NCBI GenBank assembly: GCA_035652815.1
Contig: DASRDB010000017.1
Coordinates: 1 to 64,000 of the forward strand
DNA length: 64,000 bases
Direction: 5' to 3'
From: DASRDB01 sp035652815
GTDB taxonomy: Bacteria; Chloroflexota; Ktedonobacteria; Ktedonobacterales; Ktedonobacteraceae
A program made the position numbers and the translations under genes. Shown here piece after piece: positions 49,309 to 58,104 of the stretch. Position 1 is the first letter of the stretch. Every line of letters starts with the position of its first letter. The notes under the pieces were generated by a model. The model worked only from the letters and a program-made list of their open reading frames with translations. It was not told the DNA's origin and made no database searches.

Positions 49309-49824
49309 ATGATACAACGACGATTCTGGGTGCGTGGGGGTGGGAGTCCTCTTGCAGCACTCGCAGCCTTTTTGACCACGCTTTGCTGTTTAGGGTTCCC
49401 CGCCCTGGTCGGATTCCTGTCTGCCCTGGGAGCAGGTTTCTTGCTCAATGACCGCTATCTGGAGCCCCTCCTGGCCGGAACGCTCCTGTTGACGCTCCTG
49501 ATCGCCGGACTCCATCTCCGCCGACATCATCAGCCTGGACCGCTTCTGCTCACAGTTGTTGCAGCCGGAACTGTGTTCTTTGCCATCTACGGCACGACCG
49601 TGCTTCCGCATGCTGAGGGGGGCGATCACATGGCTGACGGCATGGCTGCCACCCCCAGCTGGAGTCCCTATCTCGCCTATGGAGCGATCATCGTCCTGTT
49701 GACGGCGCAAGTCTGGGATCTCTGGCTCTTCCGCCGTTGCGTGCGGAGAGTCGCTGTCTCTTCTGCGCCTGCTTTCACAGACTCCGCTCCCGTCTTCTCA
49801 GAAACACGAAAGGAAGGTGTCTGA
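49309..49824 (+). CDS. MerC/MerT-like mercury transport protein
   Basis: The 171-residue protein starts MIQRRFWVRGGGSP (TTG at 49291 is also in frame). The first helix holds Cys26-Cys27 in FLTTLCCLGFPALVGFLSALGAGFL, the mercury-binding pattern of MerT and MerC, which take Hg(II) from outside. About four helices are present, with a second His-rich segment (HAEGGDHMAD) between helices 3 and 4. It overlaps the next gene by one base (TGATG), so translation is coupled. Confidence 0.75.
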   Translation: MIQRRFWVRGGGSPLAALAAFLTTLCCLGFPALVGFLSALGAGFLLNDRYLEPLLAGTLLLTLLIAGLHLRRHHQPGPLLLTVVAAGTVFFAIYGTTVLPHAEGGDHMADGMAATPSWSPYLAYGAIIVLLTAQVWDLWLFRRCVRRVAVSSAPAFTDSAPVFSETRKEGV

Positions 49825-50150
49825 TGCGTCGAATTGGTGGCGTTGTGCTGACCGTGACGGGCTTTCTCGCCTGTCCCTGTCATCTGATCATTACCCTGCC
49901 ACTGCTGATCTCCCTGCTGGCCGGAACGGCCCTGGGCAGTTTTCTCAGCCACAATACTGGCCTGGTCTACACCGGGGCGGCCATCTACTTCGTGGTGGCG
50001 CTGGCGCTGGGGGCCTGGTTCTTGTTCGGCCCGGCGCGTGGGAAACGTGAGATGGATGCGGCCTGTCCCACCTGTGCGCCGGTCGCATCTGATGATCATC
50101 TACAGGAGTCGTCCGGCAAAGCGCACGACCTGCCTGCAACAAGGAGATAG
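49824..50150 (+). CDS. merE: MerE-like mercury transporter
   Basis: The 108-residue protein starts MRRIGGVVLTVTGFLACPCH. The CPCH motif (Cys17, Cys19, His20) at the end of the first helix and LAGTALGSFLSHNTG afterwards match MerE (CPCHLxxx...LAGTTAGAF). MerE moves Hg(II) and methylmercury across the membrane. The tail has an extra CPTCAP pair, absent in short MerE proteins. AGGAAGGTGTCTG precedes the ATG. It lies just upstream of merA. Confidence 0.85.
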   Translation: MRRIGGVVLTVTGFLACPCHLIITLPLLISLLAGTALGSFLSHNTGLVYTGAAIYFVVALALGAWFLFGPARGKREMDAACPTCAPVASDDHLQESSGKAHDLPATRR

Positions 50151-50158
50151 GAGTGACG

Positions 50159-51622
50159 ATGACCACATTACACGAACACTATGACCTGGTGATTCTGGGC
50201 AGCGGCTCGACGGCCTTTGCCGCGGCCCTGCACGCCGCTGAGCTTGGCAAGACCGCCGTGATGACCGAATTTCGCACAGTCGGAGGCACCTGCGCCAACC
50301 GGGGCTGCCTGCCCTCCAAGAACCTGATCGAGGCGGCGCGGCTGGTCTACGATGCCGCCCACCCACGCTATCCGGGCCTTACCCCGGTGCAGATGCCGGT
50401 CAACTGGGCAGCACTCGTCTCCCAGAAAGACGAGATCATTCAGGAGTACCGCGCCCACAAGTACGAGAGCCTGCTCGATGAGCCGGAGCGTATCCAGATC
50501 GTGTCCGGTCAGGTACGACTGCTCTCCGACCACGAAGTCGAGGTGCAAAGCGCCGATGGAGTGCGCCGCCTGATCGGCTCGCAGCTGCTCATCGCGACCG
50601 GCTCCGCACCGAGCATTCCTCATGTACCAGGCCTCTCGGAGGTGCCGTACCTCACTAGTGACCTGTTGAGTTCCGCCGATGACCCCTGGGGAACCGAACT
50701 GCGCGAACAACCCCGCTCCTTGCTCATCCTGGGCGGCGGCTACATCGCGCTGGAGCTGGGCCAGATGTTTGCCCGCTTTGGCACCCAGGTGACCCTCGTC
50801 ACGCGCGGCAAAAGCATTCTCACCGGCTACGAGCCGGAAATCGCCGAGGCCCTCTCCGAGATACTCCAGGAGGAAGGGCTGCGCATCATCACCGGAGCGC
50901 AGGTGCGCGGGGTGGAACGCGCGGGAGAGGGAGTGGCCCTCTCGCTCCAGCTGCATGGCAGCCAGCAAACACTTTCGGCAGAAAAACTGCTGGTAGCCAC
51001 CGGGCGACGCCCTAATACGCAAGAGATCGGCCTGGAGCAAGCGGGCGTGGAGCTCGACCCGGCGGGTGCCGTGCGCGTTGACCGCACCCTGCGCACCACC
51101 GTCCCCCATATCTGGGCCGCCGGTGACGTGATCGGACGCGAAACCGAGAGCCAGATGGCAACGCCGGTGGGAGCGCACGACGGCAAGATCGCCGCCCACA
51201 ACGCCCTCTCCGGGGAGCAACCACGCGAGGTCGATCACCACGTTATCCCGCGCACCATCTTCACCGACCCCCAGGTCGCCGTCGTAGGCATGACCGATGA
51301 GGAGGCCGTGGCTGCCGGGATCGCATGCGACTGCAACACCATTCCCCTCTCAGTCGTACCGCGGGCCGGGGCTATCCGCGACACACGCGGTGTGATCAAG
51401 ATGGTGCTAGACGGCCCGACGCGCCGGGTCGTCGGGGTCTCGATGCTCGGGGTGAATGCTGGAGAAGTGATCCACGAGGCGGCGATGGCGCTGCGCTTCG
51501 GGGCGACGACGGATGACTTCATCGACCTGATCCACGTCTACCCAACGATGGCTGAGGCGCTCAAGCTGGTTGCCCTCTCGTTCACCAAAGACGTGAACCG
51601 GCTCAGCTGCTGCGCCACCTGA
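50159..51622 (+). CDS. merA: Mercury(II) reductase
   Basis: The protein is about 487 residues from the ATG at 50159 (a GTG at 50153 is also possible). The N-terminal redox pair in GGTCANRGCLPSKNL, FAD-binding GSGSTAFAAA, NAD site GGGYIALELG, AAGDVIG, and HVYPTMAEA are those of MerA, and the ending LSCCAT gives the C-terminal vicinal Cys pair that hands Hg(II) to the active site. It reduces Hg(II) to volatile Hg(0) with NADPH. The N-terminal HMA domain found in many MerA proteins is absent. It follows merE. Confidence 0.95.
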   Translation: MTTLHEHYDLVILGSGSTAFAAALHAAELGKTAVMTEFRTVGGTCANRGCLPSKNLIEAARLVYDAAHPRYPGLTPVQMPVNWAALVSQKDEIIQEYRAHKYESLLDEPERIQIVSGQVRLLSDHEVEVQSADGVRRLIGSQLLIATGSAPSIPHVPGLSEVPYLTSDLLSSADDPWGTELREQPRSLLILGGGYIALELGQMFARFGTQVTLVTRGKSILTGYEPEIAEALSEILQEEGLRIITGAQVRGVERAGEGVALSLQLHGSQQTLSAEKLLVATGRRPNTQEIGLEQAGVELDPAGAVRVDRTLRTTVPHIWAAGDVIGRETESQMATPVGAHDGKIAAHNALSGEQPREVDHHVIPRTIFTDPQVAVVGMTDEEAVAAGIACDCNTIPLSVVPRAGAIRDTRGVIKMVLDGPTRRVVGVSMLGVNAGEVIHEAAMALRFGATTDDFIDLIHVYPTMAEALKLVALSFTKDVNRLSCCAT

Positions 51623-51792
51623 GTTTACCCGGATGTTCAACCGATTATGGAGGCGTGCATTCCACGCCGATGAGCCGACCAGAGCGACATGGATGGGCAA
51701 CGCGCTCATCCATGACCCAGAGGTACTGAAACAGCGGCAAGTCTTCTGATAAAATCAGGAGATCAAGCCAGGGAAACACAAAGGAAACAGAC

Positions 51793-52440
51793 ATGAGCCT
51801 ATCAGAAACGAGTGTGGAGCACCTCGCCATCGCGATCGCGGACAGCAACTCCTGGGAGCGGATGGCGTACTTCCTTCCGCTCATGCGGCTGCTCTCGCGC
51901 GGCGATCCTGTCACCACAGAGCAACTGGCAACGGTCCTCGGGCGGCCCGAGGCGAGAGTTGCCGAGGCGCTGCACCAGTTTGAGGATGTCGTCTATGATG
52001 AGGAAGGCCGCATCGTGGGTGCAGGACTCTCCCTGCTGCCAACACCGTATCGATTTGAGATGCAGGGGCACGTCCTGTTCACCTGGTGCGCCCTCGATAC
52101 CCTGTTTTTCCCGGTGTGGCTCGGACGTTCGGCACAGGTCTCCTCTGCCTGTCCTGCGTCCGGGACACCCATTCACCTGCGTGTTTCGCCAGAGCGTCTG
52201 GAGTACCTTGACCCTCCTTCGGGCGTGATGTCACTCCTCATTCAGGGTGGATTAGCGACCTGCTGCAATATCCGCGAAGCCTTTTGTAAGTATAGTCAGT
52301 TCTTCGCTTCACGAGAAGCCGCTGCGCACTGGCTCTCCCAGATGCCTTCAGCCCATCTGCTCCCCATCGAGGAGGCCTTCACACTTGGGCAAAAGCTCGC
52401 TCGGCTGACCATGCAGCGGCTCCAGGATGGGGAAAGGTGA
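51793..52440 (+). CDS. merB: Alkylmercury lyase
   Basis: The 215-residue protein has the MerB core: RFEMQGHVLFTWCALDTLFFP with Cys99 and Asp102, CPASGTPIHL, and GLATCCNIREAFCKY with Cys157/158. These are the two Cys and the Asp that split the carbon-mercury bond. The N-terminal helical part is normal in length. It converts methyl- or phenylmercury to Hg(II) for MerA. It lies 170 bp after merA; the gap shows only an AT-rich stretch (GATAAAATCAGG) that could be a promoter or the ribosome site. Confidence 0.93.
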   Translation: MSLSETSVEHLAIAIADSNSWERMAYFLPLMRLLSRGDPVTTEQLATVLGRPEARVAEALHQFEDVVYDEEGRIVGAGLSLLPTPYRFEMQGHVLFTWCALDTLFFPVWLGRSAQVSSACPASGTPIHLRVSPERLEYLDPPSGVMSLLIQGGLATCCNIREAFCKYSQFFASREAAAHWLSQMPSAHLLPIEEAFTLGQKLARLTMQRLQDGER

Positions 52441-52640
52441 GTGTGAGCGCCCGACAGAGAGGGACAACCAGGCCAGGCAGCACAAGTGAGGTGGCGCCCG
52501 AACCATCGTGGACAGGGATGCTGAAGAGCAGAACACTGAGCATGCGAGCGGCTGGCCCGCGCACCCACAGGGATGCGACACGAGGAAGCAGCCACAAGCC
52601 ATCGGTGCAGACGATAAATAATTACGAGAAGGAAACAACT

Positions 52641-53322
52641 ATGGCCCATTCATCACCACCCGCATCGCGCAAACGCTCTTAGGACGACGGGAGTCGGAAC
52701 GCCCGCTCCGCAGCGCAAGCCAACTGCGTCGCGCGCAGGACGGCGTTTTCGGCACCGCAGACTGTTCTCACGCATTGCCGCGCTGGTCGTGACCCTCGCG
52801 CTCCTGGTCGGCATTATCGCGTTGGTGCGCGTAGCGAGCCTCAGCACCCCCGCGAGTAGTAATACTGCCACGAGTAACGGCGCTTCGACGGGACCATCGC
52901 AGAGTGCGCCGGACTTCACCTTGCCCCTGCTTTCAGGAGCGACCTTCCACCTCGCCAGCCAGCAAGGACACATGGTGGTGCTGTACTTTATGTCTCCCAC
53001 CTGTGCCACCTGTGCTCAGGGCAGCCGCAACCTGGCACAGGCAGCGCTATCCGTCAAGACACAGGGGGCCGAGGTGCTGGCGATTGATGTCAACCCGGGT
53101 GACCGCCCCGCCGACCTCGAGGCTTTCGTCCAGTCGCTCGGTATCCCGGCCTCGGCCCCTGTTCAATGGGGCGTTGATCCCAATGACTAGATTGCCCGGG
53201 CCTACAATGTGCAGACGCTGGAAACCACGGTAATCATCGATACGCATGGGCAGGTGGCCTACCGCAGCGACGGCTCTATCCCGCCCGATCAACTGGCGCA
53301 GGTCGTGAGGAACCTGGCGTGA
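52641..53322 (+). pseudogene. Broken membrane-anchored thioredoxin-like protein
   Basis: ATG 52641 follows GAAGGAAACAACT, but the frame stops after 13 codons. A basic lead (RRFRHRRLFSR), a membrane helix (LVVTLALLVGIIALVRV) and a thioredoxin fold continue one frame away, so a base was lost or gained near 52680. The fold has APDFTLPLLSGATF and MSPTCATC (the CxxC active site). An in-frame TAG at 53188-53190, where CAG would give Gln, cuts off the last third (IARAYNVQTLETTVIID...), which is intact to 53322. It would have supplied reducing power outside the membrane together with CcdA. Confidence 0.8.
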
Positions 53323-54134
53323 TTCTGAGTATGATCGTGATGTGTGTGCTAACGTTTCTGTCCCAGGTGAGCGTTTCCGGACCCGCTGACGTGCCACTGG
53401 GCCTGGCGTTCGGCGCGGGCGTGCTGTCCACGCTCAACCCCTGCGGCTTCGCCTTGCTGCCCGCCTACGTCTCCTACGCAGTCGAGCAGCAGGTATCCGC
53501 CGCCTCCGCAAAGCCTCCGTCCGGCTGGCAGCACCTGCTGCGTGGAGGGTTACTGGGACTTCCGCTGGCGGCGGGTTTTCTGCTGATATTCCTCGTCGCC
53601 GGTGGCGCGCTCGCACTCGGTGGGCGCCTGCTGGTGCATCTGTTCCCCTGGCTTGCCGTACTGGTTGGTGCCGGGTTAGTACTCCTGGGGAGCTGGACGC
53701 TGTTCACCGGACGGGCACCGGAGATCCCGGGTCTCGGTGCAGTGGCGGCGAAGCTGGGTCCGCCGAGGCCCGGTGGGCGAGCCTCATCCGACCCACCAAT
53801 GCAGGCACCGTCGCATGTGCTGCGGGCCGCATGGATCTTCGGGTTGGGATACGGCCTCTCCTCGCTGGGGTGTACGCTGCCCGTCTTCCTGCTCGTGGTG
53901 GGAACGGCGATCACCGCAGGTGGCGTGGGAAGCGCCGCGCTGGTGCTTTTGAGCTACGCGGCAGGCATGACCCTGGTGCTGCTGGCCGTGTCCCTGGCCG
54001 CGACCGAACTGTCCGACCTGCTGCGTTCTGCCGTCTTTCCGCTGTTGCGCTGGGTGCAGCCAGCTGCCTCGCTGTTCTTGATCGCAGCCGGCCTCTACAT
54101 CGTGGTTTACCAGCTGCGTGCCGTGCTGTGGTAG
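53319..54134 (+). CDS. ccdA: CcdA-like thiol-disulfide membrane protein
   Basis: The 271-residue protein starts at GTG 53319, overlapping the stop of the thioredoxin frame as GTGA. It has about six membrane helices with NPCGFALLPAY (Cys42) and SLGCTLPVFLL (about residue 188), the two Cys of the CcdA/DsbD family that pass electrons across the membrane. The gene pair thioredoxin-CcdA fits this role, but the thioredoxin is broken. Mercury islands of some bacteria carry such a pair beside merAB. The ribosome site would lie inside the upstream frame. Confidence 0.85.
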   Translation: MILSMIVMCVLTFLSQVSVSGPADVPLGLAFGAGVLSTLNPCGFALLPAYVSYAVEQQVSAASAKPPSGWQHLLRGGLLGLPLAAGFLLIFLVAGGALALGGRLLVHLFPWLAVLVGAGLVLLGSWTLFTGRAPEIPGLGAVAAKLGPPRPGGRASSDPPMQAPSHVLRAAWIFGLGYGLSSLGCTLPVFLLVVGTAITAGGVGSAALVLLSYAAGMTLVLLAVSLAATELSDLLRSAVFPLLRWVQPAASLFLIAAGLYIVVYQLRAVLW

Positions 54135-54756
54135 GAGGCAGAGCATAGAGAGATACAGCAGATGCTGCTACGACACGTGCGACGCCATAATCCACTTCAC
54201 ACCCAACGCATCTCTCAGGGAACCTCCAGGGTGAAGCGGCTTGCGATGCTCACACCGCCTCTTTTCTAGAGAAAATTTAGTTTTGTTTCATACCATAGTA
54301 GATGAGGGAATAGCGATATTTGACAAAGCAGCCGCTACGACCGAGAGTAAGGGTGGAGAAGCCAAGAAGACCTCAATGGAACACAGGTGTCGTCTTCTTT
54401 CAAAGGATCGCTCAGAGCCGTTTCAATACCATGATAACTGCTCTGCTTTATGAACCTGGCTGGTAGCAGGAGAGACCCCGGCTGTCGCGGCCTGCCTGAG
54501 GGCTGTCCCTCTTCTTTCGTCTTATTAGAGAGGCACCACGTTCTTCGTGGCGCAAGGCGACTTTCGGAACAGGCCGCCTCATGACACCCTGTGCCTCTAC
54601 TTGCAGCTTGCTTGCGATAATACCGGTCTCGCCAGAGTGGCAAGTCGGCCTGTAGAGCCATCGGGCTTCTCGTCAAACGGACTTTTGGTGGAACGAAACA
54701 GTGTACGATGAGTCAGGTATGTCATGAGTCGGTTTGGATGAAAACAAACAGGAGGA
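54135..54756. other. Intergenic stretch without a supported gene
   Basis: The 620 bp after ccdA hold only short, overlapping open frames without ribosome sites. I see no tRNA, strong hairpin or repeat here. The stretch leads to the reductase remnant at 54757 and may be decayed sequence of the island's right end. Confidence 0.45.
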
Positions 54757-54929
54757 ATGACTGTGACGACAACATCTGTTGATGAAATCGTTCTGGGAAC
54801 CGGCGAAGCAGCGAGGAGGTCATCAATCTCTTCGCTCTCGCCATCCGCATGGGCCTGCCGACGAGTGATCTCAAAGGGAAGGTGTACACTCTTCTCAGAC
54901 CCTACGGGGAAAGAAAAAATCTGAGCTGA
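54757..54929 (+). pseudogene. Internally deleted flavin disulfide reductase remnant
   Basis: AGGAGGA precedes ATG 54757. The first part reads MTVTTTSVDEIVLGTGEAA, like the FAD-binding start of these enzymes (DxxxIGxGxA). After a frame change the sequence is EEVINLFALAIRMGLPTSDLKGKVYTLLRPYGERKNLS, which matches the C-terminal interface helix of mercuric reductase-type enzymes (ADEVINLFALAIRxGLTxxDLK). Hundreds of codons between are missing, so only both ends survive. Confidence 0.7.
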
Positions 54930-54982
54930 GCCACACGCGTGAGGCCAATACTTAGCTAGCCTGGTTGCAAGAAATAGGAACG

Positions 54983-55040
54983 GGACGATACAAAACAGGA
55001 CGTTCGGCAATGTAGCGTAAACGTCCTGTTTTGTATCGTC
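54983..55040. repeat. Perfect 22-bp inverted repeat after pepF
   Basis: The left arm (54983-55004) begins GGACGATACAAAACAGGACG, and its exact reverse complement occupies 55019-55040, with a 14-nt loop. It lies six bases from the stop of the leftward pepF gene, so it may end that transcript. The long perfect arms are also like a small mobile or fossil element at the island's edge. Confidence 0.85.
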
Positions 55041-55045
55041 CGACC

Positions 55046-56842
55046 TTAGCTCAGCAACTGTTCCATCTGCGACAAATGCGACTCGAAGAGTTGCAGCGCC
55101 TGCCGAACTGGCTGGGGAGTTGTCATATCAACTCCAGCTTTCTTTAGCAGTTCAATGCTGTAATCGGATGAACCCGAGGAAAGGAACTTCAGGTAGCGAT
55201 CAACTGCTGGTTTCCCCTCCTGCAAAATCTGCTGCACAAGGGCAATGGCGGCAGAGATACCTGTCGCATACTGGTAGACATAGAAGCTGCTGTAGAAGTG
55301 CGGGATGCGCGCCCATTCAATACCGATCAATTCATCCACAAAGGCCACGCCTCCGTAATATTTTTGATTGAGCGCGTAATACATCTCGCTCAACAGATCG
55401 GCTGTAAGCGGCTCCCCTGCCTCAGCCCGGCTGTGTATCTGCTGCTCGAATTCGGCAAACATGGTCTGCCGGAACAGCGTGCCGCGAATATCTTCCAATG
55501 AGTGATTGAGTATCGCCAGGCGCACCTCTTTATCACTGGTGTTCTTCAACAGGTACTCAGTCAACAATCCTTCGTTAAGCGTCGAGGCGACTTCGGCAAC
55601 AAAAATCGTATAGTCGCCATACTGGTAAGGCTGATTATTACGTGTGAAGTAGGAATGCATGGAGTGCCCAAGTTCGTGCGCGAGCGTGTACATGCTGTCG
55701 CGTTTGTTCTGGAAATTCAGCAGAATGAACGGGCGCGTCTGGTAAGCGCCGCCGCTATAGGCTCCCCCACGTTTTCCCGGCGTCTCATACACATCGATCC
55801 AGCGTTGAGTAAAGGCGCTCTGTAAAATCTTGCCATAATCCTCGCCCAATGGCGCAAGCCCCGCCGCGATAATCTCCTGGGCCTGCTGATAGCTCACTTC
55901 GTCGGCGGTCTCTTTCACAATCGGCACATACAGGTCGTACATGTGCAGTTCGTCCAACTGGAGCATGCGCTTGCGCAGTTCAAGATAGCGATTGAGCAGC
56001 GGAATATGCTCGCTGACCGTCTGCACAAGATTATCGTAGACGCTGACCGGAATATTGTAGCGCGATAGAGCGCGTTCGCGGTTGGAAGCATAGCCGCGCT
56101 GGCGGGTATAGAATATATCTGATTTCACATGTGCCGAAAGCGTCGAGGCAATCGTATTGCGCTGTTTCAGGAATGTTTCATGCATGCCCTCGAAAGCCGC
56201 CTTGCGCACACTCCTATCTGTGCTGCGAATGTATACCAGGTAATTGCCTTTGGTAAGCTGCACCTCGTTGCCATTCTCATCATGAATCTGGGGTAATCTC
56301 AAATCGGCGTTATCGATCATAGAGAAGATCGAGTCCGGGCCTTCGGAAAGCTCTCCCACCGCGGCGAGAATAGCCTCAACTTCGGCGGATCGTACATGCG
56401 GGCGCTGCCGATTCATATCCTGCAACTGCTGTTTATAGAGTTGCAGACCGGGCGTTTCCTGTACATACTTATCAAGGGTTTCTTGTGGCAAAGCCAGGAT
56501 TTCCGGCTCGATATATGAAATGGCCGTCGCGGTCGCGATATACAGTTGCATTGCCCGCTCGAACATGGCCTGGTACTTGCTATTGGTGGTGTCCTCGTCA
56601 CGCCTCATTGAGGCATACACAAACAGCGTTTCCAGCTTCTCAAAAAACTCATCTCGCTTCTGGAGTACGTGTAAAAGGGTCCCTCCGCTTTGGGCAAGCG
56701 TACCCTTAAGCGATTCAAGTTCAGGCAACTGCTGTTGTAGCGAGGAATATGCGGCTTCCCAATCGCTATCGGTTCTAAAAATACTTTCCAGGTCCCAGGT
56801 ATACTCCTTCGGAACCTCATTGCGTTTCGTATAGGTCTGCAA
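55046..56842 (-). CDS. pepF: Oligoendopeptidase F (M3 family)
   Basis: The 598-residue protein is a complete M3 metallopeptidase: LAHELGHSMHSYF (about residues 386-398) has the zinc-binding HExxH, and the downstream Glu is in EVASTLNEGLL. VTPYTWDLESIF-like and SYQQAQEIIAAGLAPLG match PepF. It cuts short peptides in the cytosol. The start is TTG 56842, eight bases after GAAGGAG, which gives the usual family length; the frame extends to 56917 but without a ribosome site. It ends at the inverted repeat 54983-55040. Confidence 0.9.
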   Translation of the reverse strand: MQTYTKRNEVPKEYTWDLESIFRTDSDWEAAYSSLQQQLPELESLKGTLAQSGGTLLHVLQKRDEFFEKLETLFVYASMRRDEDTTNSKYQAMFERAMQLYIATATAISYIEPEILALPQETLDKYVQETPGLQLYKQQLQDMNRQRPHVRSAEVEAILAAVGELSEGPDSIFSMIDNADLRLPQIHDENGNEVQLTKGNYLVYIRSTDRSVRKAAFEGMHETFLKQRNTIASTLSAHVKSDIFYTRQRGYASNRERALSRYNIPVSVYDNLVQTVSEHIPLLNRYLELRKRMLQLDELHMYDLYVPIVKETADEVSYQQAQEIIAAGLAPLGEDYGKILQSAFTQRWIDVYETPGKRGGAYSGGAYQTRPFILLNFQNKRDSMYTLAHELGHSMHSYFTRNNQPYQYGDYTIFVAEVASTLNEGLLTEYLLKNTSDKEVRLAILNHSLEDIRGTLFRQTMFAEFEQQIHSRAEAGEPLTADLLSEMYYALNQKYYGGVAFVDELIGIEWARIPHFYSSFYVYQYATGISAAIALVQQILQEGKPAVDRYLKFLSSGSSDYSIELLKKAGVDMTTPQPVRQALQLFESHLSQMEQLLS

Positions 56843-57023
56843 TGCCAGATCTCCTTCGGTACGACATAAAAAAGTGTATAGTGGGCGCGTCATAGCACAA
56901 ATGAGCGCCATCTGCATTGGAGGTGTACTCTCAAGTTCCCGTTAGATATTCTATCATGTGTTAGAAGAGAAGCATAGAAGCAAAAATGCCGGGGAGTTGC
57001 AGAGAAAACATATATTACAAAGA

Positions 57024-57058
57024 GGGGGCGCGGTTGAAATCTTTTTAACCGCGCCCCC
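57024..57058 (-). terminator. GC-rich hairpin after the glycosyltransferase gene
   Basis: GGGGGCGCGGTT (57024-57035) pairs perfectly over 12 bp with AACCGCGCCCCC (57047-57058). It starts four bases after the stop at 57063 on the minus strand. The T-rich tail is weak (TCTTTGT). Confidence 0.7.
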
Positions 57059-57062
57059 TGAC

Positions 57063-58016
57063 TTATTCAAAATCGAGCAGCAAATCTTCCCTATGTCCCC
57101 ATTTATCCAGGAAGCGGTAGTAGTTGCGACGATTGAGACGATTGCGCTCTGCTTCGGAAAGCCGGTCATCCCCGACCTCAGGCGCGCATTGCACAGGCAA
57201 ATCTGGCGTCACAACTGCCCGCTTACCGCAGTCGCGAATGGAGAAACTAAAATCGATATCCATGTAGTCTGGATAGCGATAGCGCTCATCAAACATGCCA
57301 CAACGCTTTAACAGGTTGCGCCGGAAAGCCATGACCATCGCATCGATGACCTCGGCCTCTGGCTCACCGCTCTCCTCGAAATGGCGCATATCGCTGGTCA
57401 CTAAACCATGCAGGCCGGTTACACCAATCTCACTATTAGCCAGCGTGTCCGCGAGCGGCCTGAAAAGATCGCCAACCAGTTCCACACGATTGTTTAGCAC
57501 CAGAATATACCGTCCCTGGCTGCGCTTCAAAGCAAGATTGCGCGCCTCGGCCTGGCCAATCTTGCGCGTGAGCGAGACAAGATGAAGTCGAGGCTCGCCC
57601 GCGCGAAATGTACTGGCCCACGCATCGACCTCTTCCGAGACCGCATCATTGACCAGCACCACCTCTATCATATGCGCTCCGGCAAAACGGAAAACGCTTT
57701 CTATACAACGCCGCGTCTGCTCTAGCTCATCACCCGCCAGCACATTCACCGAAAATGTGCAGCTATCTGCCGCATCGAGCAGCGATGGTACCTGGCGTGT
57801 GGTGCCATACAGTGTGCCATCAATCTCAACACGCGGAAGGATAATGAGATGCGCGCCGCGTGGATTATCCTTTATGCCATAACCGGCCTCTTCAATGCGC
57901 CGTTTGAGTTCATCGGCACGATCATATTTTCCTTTCCGGCGGAGTTCATCACGTTCTTGCGAGAGAGCCAGGATTTCCGGGGGAATGTGAAAAGGAGTAG
58001 TAGGTCGTACAGTCAT
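57063..58016 (-). CDS. Family 2 glycosyltransferase with N-terminal CysRS-like tail domain
   Basis: The 317-residue protein starts MTVRPTTPFHIPPEILALSQERDELRRKGKYDRADELKRRIEEAGYGIKDNPRG. This segment (about residues 10-55) copies the C-terminal helical end of cysteinyl-tRNA synthetase (IxxLIxxRxxARxxKxxxxADxIRxxLxxxGIxLxDTPxG). From about residue 85 a GT-A fold follows: VLVNDAVSEEVD, ARNLALKRSQGRYILVLNNR where a DxD would be expected, and MFDERYRYPDYMDIDFSFSIRDCGKR. The DxD site is replaced by NNR, so transferase activity is uncertain. The GGT gene lies 88 bp upstream in the same direction. Confidence 0.75.
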   Translation of the reverse strand: MTVRPTTPFHIPPEILALSQERDELRRKGKYDRADELKRRIEEAGYGIKDNPRGAHLIILPRVEIDGTLYGTTRQVPSLLDAADSCTFSVNVLAGDELEQTRRCIESVFRFAGAHMIEVVLVNDAVSEEVDAWASTFRAGEPRLHLVSLTRKIGQAEARNLALKRSQGRYILVLNNRVELVGDLFRPLADTLANSEIGVTGLHGLVTSDMRHFEESGEPEAEVIDAMVMAFRRNLLKRCGMFDERYRYPDYMDIDFSFSIRDCGKRAVVTPDLPVQCAPEVGDDRLSEAERNRLNRRNYYRFLDKWGHREDLLLDFE

Positions 58017-58104
58017 GGTTGCAATCCTTCTTTGCGGGGCACATGCCCCGTGACCGGGATGCGCCCGGCCATTTGTCAGGTGTCTACACTACGAAAAAAC
58101 ACCG

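Noticed and set aside
50168..51241. 357-residue leftward frame inside merA
   Set aside because: It is the antisense of merA, whose catalytic motifs are all present.
54335..55010. Leftward frames in the gap after ccdA
   Set aside because: No ribosome sites, no recognisable domains, and they overlap the reductase remnant on the other strand.
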